Shown here: one piece after another, positions 30,075 through 42,700 of the stretch
Layout of the letters: every line of letters begins with the position of its first letter
How positions within the stretch are numbered: the first letter of the stretch is position 1
Assembly: GCA_009602735.1 (NCBI GenBank)
Contig: WELA01013825.1
Location: 415,706-464,858 of the forward strand
Length of the DNA stretch: 49,153 nucleotides
Direction: 5' to 3'
Origin: Mesotaenium endlicherianum
Lineage: Eukaryota; Streptophyta; Zygnematophyceae; Zygnematales; Mesotaeniaceae
The notes under the pieces: model-generated
The model's input: only the letters and a program-made list of their open reading frames with translations
Told to the model about the DNA's origin: nothing
Databases searched by the model: none
Program-made: the position numbers and the translations under genes

Positions 30075-33000
30075 TCACTTAGCCTTCTTGTTAGATCCCG
30101 TATTCCGCATCCTTTTGCGGTTGCTACTGCTCGCCCTCGCTGAACTAGAGGGTAATTTCACAAGCTCTTCATCAAAGTCCAATTCAAAACCATCAAAAGG
30201 GGGCTGTTGACCAGAAGCATTGCCACGAGGCACGCCCAACCTGGACTGGGGCGTCCTAAACACTTCTGACGGGTTAACCTGTTGCGATGATTCAGCCTCA
30301 ACGAAATGCAGTGGCGCTGACGAGTCCCACGAGGGTGGAACCTCAAACGCATCGAGACAGGGGGCCATCAACTCCGTTCTGGCAGGGAGTGGCTCGACTC
30401 TAATTGCTGCCAAGTGAGTTGCTCTGCGGGCTTGTCCGTGAGAGATCACCTCTCTGCCAAGCGAAGAGGACAAGAATAACGGCATTAGCCATGAACATGC
30501 CTACTTTTTTGCAGCAGCGAATGCCTCCACGCACTCATCATCCCCAGCAACGAGCTCCATCGTCAAGGCTCACTTCCCCAAGGCCTACATAAGGGGTATA
30601 AGACAACTCTTATGGTCCATGCTCTCGATACTGCTGCATGCACCGCAGGATCAAACTTGCGCCTTTGCTATTTCTTTGCTCAGTAAAGAAGCTTCAGCAG
30701 AAACAGCTCATCTCCCGAGACCGCACACTGCACCTGTTGCTGGCTTCAATAAGCAAACGATTTGGTTACACTAAAACTCGTGATGATACATATTCGCCTC
30801 ATGCCAACAAGCAGCACAAGAGCTTCCTCTGATATTTACTAGCTTCCACTGACGTTCACTTGAAATTGAGGTGAGTGCCCGCAACTGTCGGAACAAATCA
30901 AGAAGAACGTGCTTGCTGCGAATAGTGACTTAATGACGACCCTCCTCATGGGCCTGTCCCAGTCTCTGCGCGGGCATCAGTGGAAGTGGCTCACCTCAAG
31001 CACACCAGCTGAAAAGGGGCTTGCAGAATGTACCTGCAGCGCTGGCTGAGAGCGGCTCGGGCGTCGCTGAATGCCAGACCAAAGAGGGTTGCAAGATTTG
31101 CGACGTCGTGCGGTGCCCTGAGCTCACTGGGCTGGCGCGCTCTGCTCGTGACAATGACATTCCGCCCGCGCGTCATAGCCAAAAGAGTCTGCGCACCTCA
31201 GCACATCTGTCAACAGAAATGGCGCAGCTGCATGCAACCTTCAGTTGGGGGAAAGTGAAGCAACCACCACTGGTGATTGTCACTCCTATGCCAGCATGAA
31301 GCAATCACCAGTCGCAGCTATTACTTTTGAGTCAGTGGAAGTGCCACAGTATTGAGGACCTGCTGTGATGGCATGTCGTGAAGAGCGCCGATGGCAGGAG
31401 AAGAATGGCCCCTTGGTTGTGACGCAGTCGCTTCTTACCCGTGCATTGGAGAAGAGTTGCCGTCGGGTGGCAGGATCACTAAGTGCAGGCGAATAGGACA
31501 CCTCAAAGAACACTCCACGCTGCCAGACCCCGGATCAGAGAAAGACCACACAGCAACGGGTAAGCAAGGCTGCTTTGCTTCACATCACATCACAAGCTTA
31601 CACTCTTGTTAGCAAGCATTTGCCAAACCCAAGCAGCACTTGCAAGGACTTAGAACCTGCACAATACTGCCATGGAAAGAGCATGTACATAGAAGTGCCT
31701 TCTTACTCAATGGCTCCGATGACACCAAAAGCCTGTAAGAAGATGAGCTCAGCATAGAAATGATCATCACGTACAGCATCTCCAGCTCAATATGCTTACA
31801 TTTCAGCTAGAGCTCATGAACAAGCACCAACACAGAACACAAACCTGAACAAGGCAGGCCCGAACACATGGTAAGGCTAAGCAGGCGATTCCTCACCTGC
31901 GAGGCCTGCTTAATCATGTGTGGCCGGAGCCGGTATGGCAATCGCTGGAACAGATCCAGGGTGATGATGTCTACCTGCACTTGCCCCTCCCAACAGAGAG
32001 CTCCTTAGGCCCGGAATGACCCCATCATCCTGCCCTGTGCATCACGCAAAGTGCACAAGGCTGCTCCGGGACTCACCCTCACAAGCTCCTCTTCTCCTGA
32101 GCTTGTCATGTAAGGGCGTGGCGAAAGGGAGACGAGCTCTTAAACTGCGAGCACCTTGAATGCTGTTCTACAGGACAGGCTTGATGCCATCAGCACTTAC
32201 TTACTACCATCAGTGGCGTGCAAGGCTGCAGAGGGCTAGGCATAATTATGCAACCAGCTAACAGTCCCGACAAGCCAACATTGAGTCAAAATGTCAAAAG
32301 ATGAGGTTTAACACACCTCAAGGGAGGCACAAGCACGGGCAAACACAGCTTGACTCGTGGGCTGTATCGCAACGAGGTCAAAGGATGCCAGCAGCGGATT
32401 CGCTCCATTGAGTGCATTTGCTTGGCTGACAATATCTGTAACAAGCGTAAGGCGGCTCAGCTGCTGGAGATGATCATGGCCTGGCGGCCCTCGAAGCAAG
32501 CCCTGCAAGGAGTCCCACACGTCATCCAGGAGCAAGTGATGAGAGCGAGTGGGCCTTCCATCTGTCTGCAGGTGCTGGCTTCAAAGTCTGCTCATTTGAG
32601 CACATTCTGCAAATGCATATCCCTGCTGCAGTAATGCAGGAGGTGCTACATAGGGTAGGCGCTGAAGGTAACAGCTTATAGCCATCCAAGCAGGTGCAGC
32701 ATGCATCTCATGTGCCGGCTCCGTAGGCCATGGAATTGTGTTGACTTTGTGAGTACCCGACGCTCCTAAGCGTCAGCAGATGACTGGACAAAAACACAAA
32801 ATATCTTGCATGCTTGTTCTTGAGCTCCACTATGCATTCCTTATGATGTGTGAAGGTGGCAGTACAAAGGTGGCTTCTGCTTGCGAAGGTCACGGAGATG
32901 ACCAAATGATTCACAACCACAGCCATTATAGACGACTTTACTTTGATGGCCGTTACCTAAGCCAGATATAGAGAATTTTGCAAGCGACACAGCATCAGCC

Positions 33001-33294
33001 CTGCATTCTTTGACGAGGCAATTCAGGATGCACCGTACGATAAGTGGCGCAACCCAAAGCAGCCGGGCTACTGACCTGGTGAAACCGGGCTGCTTCATTC
33101 ACACCTGGTCCTGACGTTGCTAACGATTCCAAGCTCAAAGGCTTCAAATCAGAAACGTCCTTATTCGTTATGGTCCCTGATACAGTTCGGTTCGCAGCCA
33201 CCGTATCATATCCAAGCCGAACTGCTGATGCAAAAAGGTCCCGGCGTGACTGATCATTTAAAGGATCAATCAGCACGCCCAAATCGCAATACAT
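30075..33294 (-). CDS. RPP30: RNase P/MRP protein subunit p30 (RPP30/Rpp1)
   Basis: RPP30 is a TIM-barrel-like subunit of nuclear RNase P and RNase MRP, which mature tRNA 5' ends and rRNA. Exons on the minus strand: 33294-33076, 32463-32317, 31974-31897, 31519-31439, 31188-31034, 30453-30075. They give 352 aa with consistent phases; all introns are GT-AG. Diagnostic segments: N-terminus MYCDLGVLIDPLND...AVRLGYDTVAANRTV; SRLTLVTD; LASFDLVAIQPTSQAVFARA; VDIITLDLFQRLPYRLRP; RGVFFEVSYSPALSD..TRRQLFSNA; RGRNVIVTSRA; LRAPHDVANLATLFGL. The family core ends near residue 245. The remaining 105 or so residues are a Ser/Pro-rich tail with an acidic patch (DGFELDFDEELVKLP) and a basic end (NRKRMRN...NKKAK), a likely nuclear signal. 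The human protein is about 268 aa, so the tail is an extension. Confidence 0.93.
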
Positions 33295-34072
33295 GTCAAA
33301 GGATAGTTATGTACCCGGCACAGTCCTACACCTACTTTGTTAGACAATCATATGCCTGTCACTCAGAGGAGCAAGTGTAAATGTATTCTAGCTATATGCT
33401 GCCTTCATATGTACAAGGACTAGATGACAAGGACTAGTCCGCAGCCAACTTCATATGGGATGCCTAGCACTCTCGACCCTCTTTTATAAGTAGTATATGC
33501 AGTGATTGCGTTCAGCTCCAAGAATTAGCAGGCAATACATTGACCAAATGAAATAACTGTCATAGAGTGGCATAGAGTGGTGTCCATGCTGGCAGCTTGC
33601 AGTCCATGCGGGTCCCGCAACTCTGAGGCTTGAGCCACTGTGAGTACTGGTGAGTACAGCTGCTGTGGAGCGTCGCTAAAACTAGCTAAAAGTCACTAAA
33701 AAAAAGATCAGATATAGTTTCAGTTCAAACAGATACATTTCAATCGTTCAGCGTTATTTCTATGCCCTTTTGGGACTATTAATCGATCGATGGACGGTGC
33801 CGACCTCCATTATATTCCGGGTTTGGAACAATTTGGAGAACGTTGCAACTATCATGTATGGTGCGACCAGGTGCGACCCCACCTGTTGCCATCAGGCTAA
33901 AAATGAAGGGGGGCTATAATTCACCCTGGCCCACAAGGAGCTTTCCTAGACGATGTCGAGGAGTGCGTTTCCTTCTCGTTTCACTTAGGGAAGTATGTAC
34001 TGCTCGAGGCAGCTCGAGGAAGTGATGCATTGCATGGTACTAGACGAATGCTGATTACACGTCGCCATAGTC
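33295..34072. promoter_or_regulatory. Divergent intergenic region between RPP30 and the glycosyltransferase-like gene
   Basis: 778 bp separating two start codons that point away from each other, so both promoters must lie here. No TATA box or conserved motif is certain. agtggcatagagtggtg-type short repeats occur near 33566-33582. Confidence 0.5.
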
Positions 34073-35641
34073 ATGCCTGGAGCTCGCCCTAGTTTTGCTC
34101 GTGTTGGCTTAAGCTGGCACAATGATAGGTGGAAACGGAAGGTCTTCGGAGCTTGCTGTTCTGCTGTTCCTGGCTTTAGATCTTCAGCTGTGTCTTCAAG
34201 CCTTGTAGCAGCTTTCTTGTTATTGTCTTGCCTGCTAACACTTGTGCACTCGGCAGACAGCTCGCCCTTTCTGAGTAACTCTGAGCGGGCAAGTAGACGA
34301 AGATTGCATCAAGTTGCTGATGGTGCTCTGGAGAGTGATGCGCAGCAGGATGCGCCTAGTTTATCCAATCCTCCCAAAAAGTTTGTGTTGTATCGCCTTG
34401 TTGGAAACGACATGCCCCCCCTGCAATCTCCTGGGCAACTATACTGGAATCTCAAATATACTCTTGAGAACGAGCCAAATCTGGAAAACTGTCAAAAGCG
34501 ATGGATTGTGAACAATATTGTGAATATGACTGCAAGAGGTCTTATTGTTGATCTCATCCTGAAGCACGGGTACAAGTTGGATGATATTCTCATTCGACGG
34601 CTTGATTATGATAGGCTGCAGTCAAAGAGCTACCCGGAGGGCTGGGAGACTCTTCTGACTGAACAGAACGAAGGAAGGAATGCCGCTATTGAAGATGGGA
34701 TCATGTATGGAGCTCGTTGGATCCTTGCATTTGACGGAAACCAGTTCATAACCAAAAGTGCATGGCAGGGCATCAACAACGTTGCAAGTTGGTCTGAGAA
34801 GCAGGGATTCAAGTACTTCAAGGTAATAACCAATAAGAAAACTAATCTAGGAATAAAGCGGACATGTTGCAGGCTGGGTCTTCTGAACTAGCCTCGTCCA
34901 GAAGGTGGCTTAGGATGCTACTTCGTTGTGTCCTTGTGAATTCCTAACGGCTCCAGTTTACCAGCTATTGGACCACGAAGGCTATGCAAGGACGTATACC
35001 TCACAAGATTAGGTGAAGCATGTGTGTCGCCTTCTTTTTTCCGATGCTAACAAGAAACTTCATTTTTTGACAGTGTCTCTCAGAGACTCTGTAGACCTTG
35101 ACTTGACTGCATGTTAGGATTTGTCCACGTGCTTTTTTGTCAACGTACTGAAGTGTATGAGAGGGGTGCTTTTGAACAGGTGCCTATGTATCGGCTGCAC
35201 TACTTGCAGAACGCCTCATGGCTCACTGGAGACGCCACGCATGAAACTTGTCTGCAGTATGCCCCACTACTTGGAGAATCACAGCTTGCATTCAGGAATG
35301 ATGCACCCAATAGGTATCAACAAGGGGTGCAGTATGGGAATGCCAACAAGTGGCAGTTCTTAGAGGACGTTTGCGGTCCCAAGGGTGCCAAGAAGGTGTG
35401 CGGGTGTGGCAACGTTCTTCCTGAAACGACTGAGGCGTTGGGCAAGCATTCCAAAAAGTTCAGTCTCATAGTTGGTCAGAAGTGTGGGTACTCGCTTAGA
35501 CTGTGGTTTTATCCCCCGTCAGATACCGACCAGCATAAAGCATTGAAAGACTTTCTGTATAGAGGTTCTTTGCGAACTCAGGCTCTGAGTAACCTTGTCC
35601 ATTTAGCCAGGACAACTATTGAAGAAGGTGGCTATGGGTAG
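34073..35641 (+). CDS. Type II membrane protein, glycosyltransferase-like, unnamed family
   Basis: Exon 1 is 34073-34822 and exon 2 is 35180-35641. The junction AAG|GT...AG|GTG is in phase 0, giving 403 aa. A hydrophobic anchor at about residues 43-61 (SLVAAFLLLSCLLTLVHS) follows a basic N-terminus, as in Golgi type II enzymes. The lumenal part holds KFVLYRLVGNDMPPLQSPGQ, NCQKRWIVNNIVN, QNEGRNAAIEDGIMYGARW and ILAFDGNQFIT. This set recalls a poorly described family of glycosyltransferase-like proteins in plants and bacteria; I cannot name a substrate. Exon 2 is Cys-containing (VCGPKGAKKVCGCGN, GQKCGYSLRLWF). The 3' end is uncertain: TATGG|GTAGC at the stop could be a donor, and an acceptor at about 35830 precedes an open stretch, so a third exon is possible. 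Confidence 0.7.
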
Positions 35642-35937
35642 CTAAGTATATGGTGCTTAAAACACTACTTCATGACACGACTAGGCTTTACACAGAGGTA
35701 TTTTTAACATCCAATTGTTCCAGTTGCACCGTGCCAGCGTCTCACCTCTGCAGTTGCCATTTGATTCTCGCCAGATTCTCTCGTGTTCTTAGTGGTATGC
35801 GTGTACCTTGTGCTGCATAATGAATTGCAGCAGATGCATTACTGTGGGGACTTCGACTCAGACTGCAGATTCAAGAGTCCCAGTTTTTTCTACAGCTCAT
35901 AGTGGATGGTCTTACCTCCTTTCGGAGAAAAGGGGGG

Positions 35938-35964
35938 TGCTTCTCTCTCTTCTCCCCCCCCCTC

Positions 35965-36022
<58 letters not shown>

Positions 36023-36130
36023 ATATTCTCTTCCCCCCTCCCCTCTCTTGCTCCCTCCCTGACTCCCTCCCTCTCTCTCCCTTTGTCCTTCTCTCCCTCG
36101 GCCCTCCCTCCCTCTCTCCCTCCCTCCCTG
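35938..36130. repeat. Compound microsatellite (CT)n-(CA)n and C/T-rich tract
   Basis: A polypyrimidine stretch containing a (CT) run at about 35968-35998, a (CA) run at about 35998-36023, then CTCCCTCC-rich sequence to about 36129. It lies about 300 bp after the glycosyltransferase-like stop codon. Long open frames across it are artefacts. Confidence 0.95.
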
Positions 36131-38474
36131 CTCATTGCATCCCTTTTCATGTATCCTTCACAGGTCTGACGTCCTGGTTGCCTTACTGCTCCTTCTGGGT
36201 CATGCTCGGTAGCCTGCCTGCTGTTGGTGTTCTAAAGAATCATCCTTGTTGAAAAGTATATGTCAGCAGCTGAAACCCATCCCCAAGGGACTAGCAGGCA
36301 AGAAAGTATGATGGACAAACTTTAGTCCTACTTGAGGTTTTCTACTTTTCAGTTTTACGTGCATACTCAGTACTCTATTGTATCAACATCCCCGTTGACA
36401 GTTTGCTACTCATGACTCAGCCTCCTAAATGCCTCGCTCAGGCATAGGATTACTACGTTGAAGCCAACATTGTCTGCTGCGACTTTTGTGGGGTCGCTTG
36501 CTAAGAGGCCAGTACTTCGTGTCTTGCACCTATCACCATGAGGTTTAACCCGAACATAGTGCAATTAGGTCTTGAATTCTCAACAACCTGAACTGAGGGC
36601 TGCTGAAGTAGAGCAAAAAAATTTGTCCTGCGGGCGGCCTATCTCTGTTAGCTGGATGATGCACATAGGTCGCATTCAGCATCATATATATTGTACACTA
36701 AAATAATCAGTTACTTGCATATATGCTTGGACTTCAGACCTGCAACAAGCTCAGACCCCACTTCCTAATTTCTCAGAACTAAGCACCCAACTGCTGCTAC
36801 ATCACGAGTTTTAGGTCCAGAGCACACCTTATAAACAATCAAGAAGCCTTAGCTTGCCATCACATATCAGTGACATCTAAGTATTGTCAGGTTTGTCGTC
36901 AATAACATCGTTGTGCAGATTGTAGCCTATTTGATGGCTTGATAATCAGCTGCTAAGCTACAGGATATATGTGTTGCACAGGCCAACAACCAAGAATTAT
37001 GTGATAACTTGCATCAGCAACCCAGATGTATGCAGGCATTCTCACACCAAAAGGTTGGTTGACTCAAATACAGGTGGAAGAGAGTACTTGAATATCATTT
37101 ATTTACAAGCTTGTGCGACCCTCGCAGCTGAAATATCAATTTGCCTGCAGGCATCCACTTCCAGCTGTAGCGAAAACTTCAGTAAGTCTGGGTTGTCCAA
37201 CTGCTCTGATATTTGCAATGCCCCCCTTGGACTGCCAGTCAAACTTGGACATTAGCAGAATCTCTAATGGGGCAGTTAGCTCCCAGGGATGCAGGGCTAC
37301 ATGACTCGCATATCATATTGGTTTCTAACGCAGTTTTAACACTGGCAGCAGCCATAACGAGTTGCAACCTAGCCCAAGTGAGAATTAAACGCAAATGAAT
37401 GTGTACACGCTGTGCACACTAATTCTTCAATTGGTCCAGACAAATTCTACATGTAGGAAGCAAGAGCTGCCTACTTCATTAAGAGGTCTGAACACCCATG
37501 GCATTTCGCCACAGCGAGCTTATTCTAAACTGTGTTCATTGAAAGTCCGCTTTCCATTTAATAGCTCCTTGATGACAGAGTCGTAATTGGAAAACACCGC
37601 AACGAAGTTTTACTTTGTGTATGCAATTGTATGGAGTAAGAGGCGAAATTAGAAGAGTATGCCATTGCCTGCAGTACCTTTTACTCCCTCATCTCAACTA
37701 TCAGGAGGCAACAAGGGCTATACAAATGGACTGATCTTATGCACCCTCTCAACTACTGCTAGGCTGCCACTCGTAGCCATTTCTAGAGATTTTCAGTCAT
37801 TGTGCAATGCTGCAAGTAGGGCAGTAAGTAGCAATTACGACGGTAAGTGGATGTTCTGCAAGCTAAGTAATAAAAGGTGCAAGGGAGTATACACATTTTT
37901 CACTTGCAATGTCCACATGTTTATGAGGACCAGCCCTCACATGCACACACGGTTATGACAATGTATGCATGGAGGGACTAAGGCAGATAAATGGAGCTCA
38001 AGCATCACAAGCTGTATGTGTAAGCCTTGAGCAAAGCTAAGTCATATCTACATGAAAAAAGCCAAAATATCTTCTCCAAGCATCAAAAGATTATTTGACA
38101 GGAGCACCTTGTATGCTTAGTAAGATAATTGGTACATTAGGCTATATGGATACTCAACTCCTACTCTTATCAACTACCATATACCTCTAATGACAGCAAC
38201 TTAACTGTGAGTAGAAGGAACTACAAGGATGACCACCTCATGTCTACCTCTACAAAAAACCAGACAATATGTGCAGATACTTGCCCTGCACAGCTTGTGG
38301 TTTGATTACTACTGGGGCCACAAATTTGATGGGCAACTAGTAGCAGGATGTCGGTGCTGGCTGGGGGCCGCTAACCTGGACCTTTGAACACAACAGAGCT
38401 GACATTGAGTAGGACCACCCAGATGGATAAACACGTTTGTACAGAGGAGGCACTTTACACGTATTGCTCCTTGT
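36131..38474. other. Convergent intergenic region, no gene seen
   Basis: Between the glycosyltransferase-like gene (+) and the serine acetyltransferase gene (-). Only short open frames without family similarity. No RNA gene or transposon end recognised. Contains both 3' UTRs. Confidence 0.5.
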
Positions 38475-39740
38475 CTAGATGATATAGTCAGACCAATGTG
38501 CCATGAAAGAAGTATGATCCATAGTTTCACTAGGGATGTCTTTTAGCTGCGCAGGATGAGCTGGTCCCCCAACTAAACGCGCGGGGTTACCTACAGCGGT
38601 TGTATGAGCTGGGATGTCTGCTAACACTACCGAACATGCCCCAATCTTGGCACCTTCACCGACTAAGATGGGTCCAAGCAAAGTAGCCCCTGCACCAATA
38701 AGAACACCATCTCCCACCTTTGGATGCCTATCCCCTCCATGCGCTCCAGTTCCTCCAAGTGTCACATGGTGCAGTATAGAGACATTGTTGCCTATTTCTG
38801 CCGTCTCACCAATGACAAGCCCTGTGGCATGGTCGAACAGAACCCCATGCCCTATTTTGGCAGCAGGGTGAATGTCAACGTGGAACACTTCAGAAACCCG
38901 GCTTTGCAAGGCCAAAGCCAACGCCCGTCTTCCTTGTTTCCACAACCTATGTGCCACCCGGTGAGCCTGGCAAGCTAAATAGCCCTTAAAATTTAGTAGG
39001 CAATGAGAGTAACTGACGCAAGCAGGATCACGATCCTTCACCGCTCGCATATCTGCTCTCAATGCTTCCCTCAATTTCTTATCAGCCATAAAAGAATCAG
39101 AAATGAGGGCGAAAAGGTGGGTGCTTAGAAGAGTACTACTACCTAGCTTATTTCCAAGATGGAAGGCTAAGGCGCGTTCCATAGAACGATGAGCAAGGAT
39201 AGTCGAATATAAGAAGCTGGCGAGAGCCGGCTCGCCCTCGGAATCTTTTCTTGCTTCAGCTCTAACTGCTAACCAAAGCTCATCAGTCTGTGCAACCTCT
39301 TCCAGCTCGACTGCATCCAAATATTGGGTACCACTACTTCCTATTCCATCATGGTCCAGGTTCAAGCTTGCCTCCAGGGCACTGTTAAGGCTCTCCCTCA
39401 GGTACTGAAGGGATGGTGAACTTGCTCCACTAGCATCTTCCATAACTGACGTGACTTGGGGGAGTGAGAAGTCACTAGAACGCTGTAGCGCATTGGTCCT
39501 CAGCCTTTCAGGCTGATCACCTCTTAATCGAATGCTTTGCTCCTGTCCAACTCCACCACTCGTGGTCTTCTGCACGCCTTTTTTGTCACTGAGAGCTACT
39601 ACTGTTGAACCATGTCCTTTGGAACTACGTTTGAAGTAGACATGACTAGTCAAATTCACGTGTCTCCTCTCAGCAATGAGATTCTCTGCTACTCCATGGA
39701 CAAAACCAGAGCTAGCAGACTGCCCAAGAGCTGCCGCCAT
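38475..39740 (-). CDS. SAT: Serine O-acetyltransferase, probably organellar
   Basis: Makes O-acetylserine from acetyl-CoA and serine, the committed step of cysteine synthesis. Single exon, 421 aa. The first 145 residues or so are poorly conserved and Ser/Arg-rich, fitting a plastid or mitochondrial targeting region. The SATase helical domain spans about 154-258 (DELWLAVRAEA, ASFLYSTILAH, MRAVKDRDPACVSY). The left-handed beta-helix begins near 288 (VDIHPAAKIGHGVLFDHATG), with the catalytic Asp/His pair at D289 and H304, then VSILHHVTLGGTG and GGDRHPKVGDG. The C-terminus ends SDYII: the terminal Ile is the residue that docks into O-acetylserine lyase in the plant and bacterial cysteine synthase complex, so complex formation is likely. 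No intron is needed. Start: first Met of the frame. Confidence 0.95.
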   Translation of the reverse strand: MAAALGQSASSGFVHGVAENLIAERRHVNLTSHVYFKRSSKGHGSTVVALSDKKGVQKTTSGGVGQEQSIRLRGDQPERLRTNALQRSSDFSLPQVTSVMEDASGASSPSLQYLRESLNSALEASLNLDHDGIGSSGTQYLDAVELEEVAQTDELWLAVRAEARKDSEGEPALASFLYSTILAHRSMERALAFHLGNKLGSSTLLSTHLFALISDSFMADKKLREALRADMRAVKDRDPACVSYSHCLLNFKGYLACQAHRVAHRLWKQGRRALALALQSRVSEVFHVDIHPAAKIGHGVLFDHATGLVIGETAEIGNNVSILHHVTLGGTGAHGGDRHPKVGDGVLIGAGATLLGPILVGEGAKIGACSVVLADIPAHTTAVGNPARLVGGPAHPAQLKDIPSETMDHTSFMAHWSDYII

Positions 39741-42700
39741 TGTGATGCCTTTTCAACAGATAAGAGTGACAAAAAAACGATTGGCCTTCTCAACAGATAT
39801 ACAGATCAAGCTTTACTTGGACTCCTCCTACCGATCGAAGACGAACCGCTGGGGATAATTTGGAAAAGGCTAACTGCACCACGTCGACACGAAGAGAATA
39901 TATAGCACAACCATGGACAGTCATGTGGCCATGTTGAAATTGCACAACAACATCCTTCAATCCGAGTTGCCTGCGCACCTTCCAGATTGTCTCCTCGTGA
40001 CCTAAACAAGTTCCAATCTTGCTTAGCGCAAGCCCGAAGCACGTCACTCCCGTGGCGGGAAGCTACGCCTCCACCATCTCGGGATTCCGAGCCGCAGAGG
40101 ACCTTCGTCAACAGCTGTTCGCCGGATAGCCTACGGCTCCGTTCGCATCCGGCACGTTACAAAGGAATCTCTGAGAGCAAGTATGAACAACCAGGGATCA
40201 TTCCAGATCACAATCTCTGGTAGTTGATCTGTACTTTGTCGTGGCGCAGATGTTAACAACGCCGTATGTGGCAGACGCAAGGAACTTTCGCAGTAAACAC
40301 GAGTTAATAAAGGTTAAGAGAGATTAAGAGCAGTTTAGAGGCTCTTAATTGGCTGTGTTATGCACACCGACAAAGTTAAGATGCCTTGGGCAACCTCAAC
40401 CTGAACTGCCGGGCGGTCAAGTTGACTGTTCTACATTTCCCAATTCGTTGTCGAGGGCCGTCGAAACGGCAACGTCATGAAGAGCGCGTCAACAACATTC
40501 AAAGACCAGCTAAAATATTGCTATTTATGATGTTTTCATCCAATAAGCCAGGTCTTTTCATAAAATAGTGTGTGCTTGACTTTTACGCTTATCATGCTCT
40601 TATCAAGAACAACCTGCGTGCTTAATGCAAAATAAATGTGAGTGCTCATCGCCTATAATTATGCTAACATATTGATCTAGCTTTGGCATAGAGAATTTGC
40701 CACACTTTGGGGCCCACTCAATCAAGGTGACATATACACAAGGTTGTGTATCACTTTATGTAGTCCAAATTTAGCATGTAGGGAAGAAGTAGAGCTCGCT
40801 AAAAAATGCCATCATGCAAAGGCTTTCTCAAAGATAGAAAATAGGATTGCACATGTATTATAGCAAACCATCTTCACCTTGAAAATGTGCAAGTCACGAG
40901 ACGACCCAAATCAATCCGCTCAAAAAGCTGTAGGATTTCACCCCCTTTGACCTAGGTAGGGCAAAAAAGCGGACCCACAGTGGTTCCTACCTCCAAACGT
41001 CATGTAGGACGACGCTCCACAATTTTGTTTCTATGCATTTTCACAATTTTCAGCCGGTCACAATAGCGAAAGTTTTGTATTGCGCAACAAGTCTCAAACC
41101 GTGGACGGTCTAACTGGTTTTAAAATTCATCAACAAATTCATCAACGGGCTCTGTCAACCGGCTTTGTATGGTTGTTAGAAGCCATTTTTGTTTGCTGAC
41201 CATCTGTCCACGTATTAAGGATGACTAAGTGCGTGGTGTTTGACGCGCGTGACTTGTTGTCAACCATTAGGTATGCAACTTGCATATGCGTAAATTTTAT
41301 AAACGTCCACCAATAATATTATTCAATTTTCTAGTGACATGAAGGAAGTTTACCTTTTCCAATGTGGAAGAGTTTACCTACTCCCACGCGTCACGTTCAA
41401 CTTATATTCAAGTTGGCGACGTTCTTCTCTGAAGGACATTACAACAATTTATGGCTATTGAAAAAAATTGTGATTGTTCACGTTTGTGGTCACATTTGTG
41501 GGCATATTTTTTTTTCTATGTGGGTCAAATACAACGAGTTCATTGGTTTGTCGTAGTTGCCATTTGAGTTCAAACATGTATACGCCTTTGCCGTTTACTT
41601 GACCACACATATTCACGTTTTTATTATTTTTTCTCGCTCACCCCTACGCGAGTTTTGATACATATATTGCCGAATCAACAGTGGCCATATAGGTTTTTGA
41701 TATCCATAACTCACACTTGGGGTTTCTCATATAAGAATCATGACACCTTCCATGCGTTTGCATATGATGGGGTGGAAATGATCGCGCCCATCTAGCTGCG
41801 TCGATAGCCGCGTTTTAGGGTGTTTGCACCATATCATGATTTAGGCTGGCGCTTTTTAAGGCACTAAGTCTAATGATGTGAGCTAGTCATAGACTCAAAA
41901 AACTCTATCTCACAGTAGATACCGCGGGCCACGCTAATATGTACAACACCACAAAATGACGTGAAGCCTTTTACATTAGCCATAGGTGTGACAAAAAAAG
42001 CATACCGGACACAAAGAGCTTGATGTGTTCATGAGTGTCTTCATTTTGAATTATATCTTCCGTAAAAGAAATGACTTCACAAGTAGTTCACATTCATGAT
42101 TACCGTTTGAAAATGCTTGAGCATTTATATGACTGCGAGACAAGAACTAGAGTACACAACAAGTGCATTTAACGTAACATTATAGTTGTTTCTGACCAAG
42201 AGAGCAAATTGTTTGTAGATTGATCATATGACTTGATAACTTATTGTGTGTAGAATACATGGTATTAAAAAATAATTGTGTCATTTGTATGAAGTTCATG
42301 TCACACATTTAGGAGGAAATTCTACAAAAATGTGTGTTCTCAACATTTGCATGGTGGGGAATAAGTTGCTGTTGAAGTCAAAGTATATGCTTATTTTACA
42401 CTCTATTTTTCATCTTTTCACATGAAGGATCTTTTTTCATTTATAAATAACTATTATAGGATCAGATTTGCAGCCTTCGTCTTAAGGCAAAGCTTATAAA
42501 TGATCAACTCATTCACATTTGTGACTTTTCCGACTTAATGTTCACGAGATTGCATCATGAAGTGGGAAATTGTCCTTGTTCTTGCCGGTCACTTATTTGT
42601 TAGCTTTCTTCTCTTTTGTATTGGGTATGTTCACTTCAAGAATATCATTTCGGAGAGCTGTTTTTCTTGTGGTACGACAAATGTTCGAGTTTTTCACATA

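Noticed and set aside
35890..36252. Four overlapping Ser/Leu/Pro/His- or Arg/Glu-rich open frames
   Set aside because: They are translations of the (CT)n(CA)n microsatellite.
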